64,000 bases of DNA from Fervidobacterium thailandense (GTDB lineage Bacteria > Thermotogota > Thermotogae > Thermotogales > Fervidobacteriaceae), in assembly GCF_001719065.1 (NCBI RefSeq), contig NZ_LWAF01000003.1:1-64000 (forward strand), in the 5' to 3' direction. Each line of letters starts with the position of its first letter. Position 1 is the stretch's first letter. Shown in pieces: positions 61,276 to 64,000 of this stretch. The position numbers were made by a program, and so were the translations under genes. The notes beneath the pieces were generated by a model. That model searched no databases and had not been told where the DNA came from. It worked only from the letters and a program-made list of their open reading frames with translations.

Positions 61276-61872
61276 TTACCAGTTTCCGAATACTATAAAC
61301 TTTGTTACGTTTGAAATAACACTTACGAACGGGCGCATTATCATGGGGAAAATCCAAAGAAGGAGTAAACCTATCATGAATAAGACTCCATAAAAGTTGA
61401 ACTTCAAATACCATTCGTAATAGCGGCTTGGCAATAGTCCCAGTAGTGCCCGACTTCCGTCAAGAGGTGGTAACGGAAACAGGGAAACGAACGCGTAGGT
61501 GAGACTCCACTTAGCTGAGTCGTAGAACACTTCAAAAAATCTGGAGTCTATAGATAGTCTGGCTAACAGACCGTAAAGGAAAAAGAGTATAAAACTTGCG
61601 GCTATACCGTAAAGTGAATACACGATCAGATCGCGCCGTTTGCTTTTGGGATAGTCGATGAACGGCGCGCGCGTCCATCCAAAATCGAAAAGGACAAAAC
61701 AGAGGAATCCCACGGGATCGACGTACCTGAAGGGATTAAAAATGTTGAGCTGAAAGCTAAAATTATTACGTATCGTCGCTTTGGTGAGTACGGTTCTCAG
61801 AATCTCCCGAGGCCAACTCACAAGTAAATAAGATACAAAGCCAAGTGTAATGCCCATCAAAAATGAAAACAT
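61276..61872 (-). CDS. M50/site-2-protease-like membrane protein lacking HExxH
   Basis: 198 aa with about five hydrophobic segments. N-P-F-R-Y-V-D-P-V-G (45-54), F-G-W-T-R-A-P (64-70) and F-P-L-P-P-L-D-G-S-R match the segments of small S2P proteases, including the N/L-F-P-x-P-P-L-D-G third-metal-ligand motif. The HExxH that should lie near residues 18-26 is replaced by S-W-P-R-E-I-L-R. Metal binding and proteolysis are therefore unlikely. No frame break is present, so this is a degenerate relative rather than a sequencing error. ATG 61872 is the chosen start. Confidence 0.7.
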   Translation of the reverse strand: MFSFLMGITLGFVSYLLVSWPREILRTVLTKATIRNNFSFQLNIFNPFRYVDPVGFLCFVLFDFGWTRAPFIDYPKSKRRDLIVYSLYGIAASFILFFLYGLLARLSIDSRFFEVFYDSAKWSLTYAFVSLFPLPPLDGSRALLGLLPSRYYEWYLKFNFYGVLFMIGLLLLWIFPMIMRPFVSVISNVTKFIVFGNW

Positions 61873-61931
61873 GAAAGTAACGCTCTCCCCTTCCCCATTT
61901 TGTACGCGTAGTAGAATACCATCGAATCAAT

Positions 61932-63290
61932 CTAAAGACTCAGCTCTGCTTTTTTTATTTTACCATACTCCTTTAAGAATTGTATCTGTTCAACCGACAT
62001 ATTTTTCCACCAGTAAGGAAGGACTGTATTGTTCAGGAGTAACGGATCCTCACGTCCAGTGAGCAAACCTTTGTTGACGAGTTCAATCCATATATCCGTA
62101 CCCACGATGGGTGTGAATTCGTTAATTGAATAGTCGATCCCAGCATCCACGCACACATCAACGGCGTTCATAACGTCTTCGACCGTTTGCCCCGGCAAAT
62201 TCACCATTATGTACGCACTAACTTCCTTGTGAGTGAAACCTGCGTTTTTCAAAATACGTGCCGCCCGGAGCAAATCCTCATCACGAATCTTGTCACCGGT
62301 GGTACGTTGCAACTTTCCAGCGGTCTCGTAGCCAAGTTTTATGGTCTTAAAATTTGCCTCGTATAGTAAATCGGCTATTTCCTGGGTGAGCAACCTGGCG
62401 TGGATCCCATTGGGGAGGTGAAACCTTAGCTTTTTGTTGAGTCCCCTTCTGATGATTTCTTTCAAGAGCGGTTTGAAATGGTTCTCTGCGTTCACCAAAA
62501 TCGCATCGTCGAAGAATACGATGTCTTGTACGTTCAGAATTTCGGAGAACTTCTCGATCTCCTCGAGCACCAATTCCACAGGTTTGAACCTCATACGCTC
62601 CCAGTTCCTGTGGGCAATACAATAAGTGCATCGGTACGGACAACCGAGGGTTGTGAGTAAAACAACGTACCCAACCTTCTCGTAAAGTTCGTAAGCTGGG
62701 GAAAGTTGTGTGAACCAATCGATGTCAACCTCCGGTAGTTCCCAACCGAGAGTTCTGTTTAAAAACCGCGGTAGGTATCTCAAATCGGTATGTGTGAAAA
62801 GAATCGTTCCACTTCGCTTTGCAACCGACGGCTGATTTCTAACGAAGAATCCGCCAAAGAAAATTGGAGCGTCCAGCTCCTCCTTGATTACCGATATCGT
62901 ATCGAAGTAACCCGGGTACCAATAGGTGAGTGTCGAGGTAACGAAAACCGCGTCGACACCATTTTCACGTTCGCGACGGAGTTTTTCCCTAAAAAGTTCC
63001 TCGGGCATTCCGTAGCGTTTGTACTTGCGTGGCATAAAACTGAGTATTGGAGGCTTGGCAATCTCGACGTGTGGAAACTTACCGGTACCGTAAAATTTGT
63101 CCCTTGGAACTTTGACCCTCGACTGTAGTTCCGGATCGTAGCGGTTCATAAGGTCTATGAGTGTTACTTCCAATCCAAGTGTTTTTAAAAAGCTCCCAAC
63201 GTACAAAAGCCCAACGGGTTTCAACCAGAAATCGTAGGCTGCAAAGTCCTCTATCCAAGGGTTAACGAGTAAGATTCTTTTTCGCCTCAT
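61932..63290 (-). CDS. Radical SAM protein with cobalamin-binding-like N-terminal domain
   Basis: 452 aa. Residues 1-180 resemble the Rossmann B12-binding region (I-L-L-V-N-P-W, P-V-G-L-L-Y-V-G-S-F-L) but lack D-x-H-x-x-G, so cobalamin may not be coordinated by His. The radical SAM cluster is C217-P-Y-R-C221-T-Y-C224, followed by a TIM-barrel segment with F-F-D-D-A-I. The class resembles BchE/B12-radical-SAM enzymes; reaction unknown. ATG 63290 lies inside coaX (29-nt overlap). Confidence 0.8.
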   Translation of the reverse strand: MRRKRILLVNPWIEDFAAYDFWLKPVGLLYVGSFLKTLGLEVTLIDLMNRYDPELQSRVKVPRDKFYGTGKFPHVEIAKPPILSFMPRKYKRYGMPEELFREKLRRERENGVDAVFVTSTLTYWYPGYFDTISVIKEELDAPIFFGGFFVRNQPSVAKRSGTILFTHTDLRYLPRFLNRTLGWELPEVDIDWFTQLSPAYELYEKVGYVVLLTTLGCPYRCTYCIAHRNWERMRFKPVELVLEEIEKFSEILNVQDIVFFDDAILVNAENHFKPLLKEIIRRGLNKKLRFHLPNGIHARLLTQEIADLLYEANFKTIKLGYETAGKLQRTTGDKIRDEDLLRAARILKNAGFTHKEVSAYIMVNLPGQTVEDVMNAVDVCVDAGIDYSINEFTPIVGTDIWIELVNKGLLTGREDPLLLNNTVLPYWWKNMSVEQIQFLKEYGKIKKAELSL

Positions 63291-64000
63291 AAAAGTAGTA
63301 CATCCCCCGCAGTGTCAGGTCTGGGTCCACAATACCATCCAGCCAACCTGCGACCAAGCTGGCCTGGCCTCCAGTGTGAACGATAACTGGATTTTCCCTG
63401 TATTCTCTCGATATATTTTCTACAAGGTACTTAACGGCACCAACGGTCGCGTTTATCGTACCGATCCTGATGTTTGAATCGGTATCCTTACCAACGAAAC
63501 CGTCGTACGGCTTCAATTCCACCTGCGGTAACTTCGCAGTACCACGAAACAGCGCGTGCACCATCATCTTGAAACCGGGGAGTATCGCACCACCTTCGTA
63601 ACGCCCTTCTTTTAAGACTTCGATCGTTATGGCCGTTCCATAGTCGACCACTATGCAATTTGGTCCGTATTCCTTGAAAGCGGCGATCACATCGCAAACG
63701 CGATCCGCGCCGATCTCCTTGGGATAATTGACCGCCCACACGATGCCATCGTAATCCTCCGCCTTGACAAAGTAGACCTCTCCCGAACCGTACTTTGAAG
63801 CGAAGTACTCGAAGATAATGTTGACCGACGGCACGACGGAGGAAACGACGATTGGCTTCGCGTTCACCATCTCTCCGAAGAGCGTTCTCAAAAACACGTA
63901 AAGTTCGTCTTCCGTCTCGTAGCGCTGCGTGGAAATGCGAAACTTTTTGAACTCCTTGCCATCACTCGTCAACGCCACGGTTGTGTGTGTATTACCCACG
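63262..64000 (-). CDS. coaX: Type III pantothenate kinase, 5' end cut by the window edge
   Basis: At least 245 aa are inside the window. The visible sequence begins at G-N-T-H-T, part of the N-terminal D-x-G-N-T phosphate motif, so a few N-terminal codons lie beyond 64000. V-V-D-Y-G-T-A-I-T and G-G-A-I-L-P-G are the conserved type III segments, and H-T-G-G-Q-A lies near the end. It phosphorylates pantothenate for coenzyme A. The GTG at the edge is probably an internal Val. Confidence 0.88.
   Translation of the reverse strand, partial: VGNTHTTVALTSDGKEFKKFRISTQRYETEDELYVFLRTLFGEMVNAKPIVVSSVVPSVNIIFEYFASKYGSGEVYFVKAEDYDGIVWAVNYPKEIGADRVCDVIAAFKEYGPNCIVVDYGTAITIEVLKEGRYEGGAILPGFKMMVHALFRGTAKLPQVELKPYDGFVGKDTDSNIRIGTINATVGAVKYLVENISREYRENPVIVHTGGQASLVAGWLDGIVDPDLTLRGMYYFYEAKKNLTR

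Overview
The window looks like a chromosomal segment of a thermophilic Thermotogota bacterium, most likely from the Fervidobacterium side of the phylum. This is inferred from gene content and protein style, not from a marker such as 16S rRNA. Indicators are a xylose ABC transporter with a ROK repressor, tandem M42 aminopeptidases, glycogen phosphorylase, a lipoprotein subtilase, a MalY/PatB enzyme, and a rapZ-yvcK-whiA cluster in Firmicutes-like order. Genes are tightly packed, often overlap by 1-30 nt, and commonly start with GTG or TTG behind GGAGG-type ribosome sites. Promoters repeatedly show an extended -10, TGGTATAAT or TGGTAAAAT. I saw no rRNA, tRNA, CRISPR array, insertion sequence or prophage.

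Region by region: (1) 1-6140, an extracytoplasmic FMN-binding protein, then a xylose uptake operon xylF-xylG-xylH-xylR with a palindrome upstream and a hairpin between xylF and xylG. (2) 6148-11710, a small Fn3-like lipoprotein and a PfkB-family kinase, then a leftward operon HD hydrolase-minC-M42-M42. (3) 11754-20535, a diguanylate cyclase divergent from three pseudopilin-type genes, then a leftward operon of a second diguanylate cyclase, a large Ig/Fn3-type lipoprotein and a lipoprotein subtilase. (4) 20595-25701, an ABC exporter half-transporter, glutamate dehydrogenase and formate-tetrahydrofolate ligase, all leftward and each with its own promoter signals. (5) 25786-34661, a long rightward housekeeping run: PP-loop ATPase, rnc, Xer-type recombinase, relA/spoT, dtd, queH, an unrecognised gene, an RsbW-like kinase, a DUF212 protein, a lytic transglycosylase and an ABC ATPase. 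(6) 34668-43682, amino-acid racemase (leftward), purine nucleoside phosphorylase, glycogen phosphorylase, a PatB-GNAT fusion, an EamA transporter and an ABC-F ATPase. (7) 43738-49288, a pilus module: a Wzy/PglL-like O-oligosaccharyltransferase candidate, the probable major type IV pilin, and a LytS/LytTR two-component system. (8) 49311-64000, leftward purH-like gene, SDR, two SurA/PpiD-like proteins, lysS, greA, nrdR, whiA, yvcK, rapZ, murI, zapA, a coiled-coil protein, an M50-like membrane protein, a radical SAM protein and the start-truncated coaX.

The most interesting system is the pilus module at 43.7-49.3 kb. Between the pilin gene and lytS lie four LytTR-type 9-mers on the minus strand at an exact 21-bp period. 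The array ends about 10 bp upstream of the expected -35 position of a pilin promoter that has an extended -10 but no recognisable -35. This suggests the adjacent LytTR regulator activates the pilin gene. The convergent Wzy_C-type membrane protein could glycosylate the pilin. Other points worth checking are a PurH whose AICAR transformylase half has lost its hallmark motifs, an M50-type membrane protein without HExxH, a cysteine-S-lyase fused to an acetyltransferase, and a PP-loop ATPase gene with no ordinary start codon near its ribosome site and a 148-nt out-of-frame overlap with rnc.
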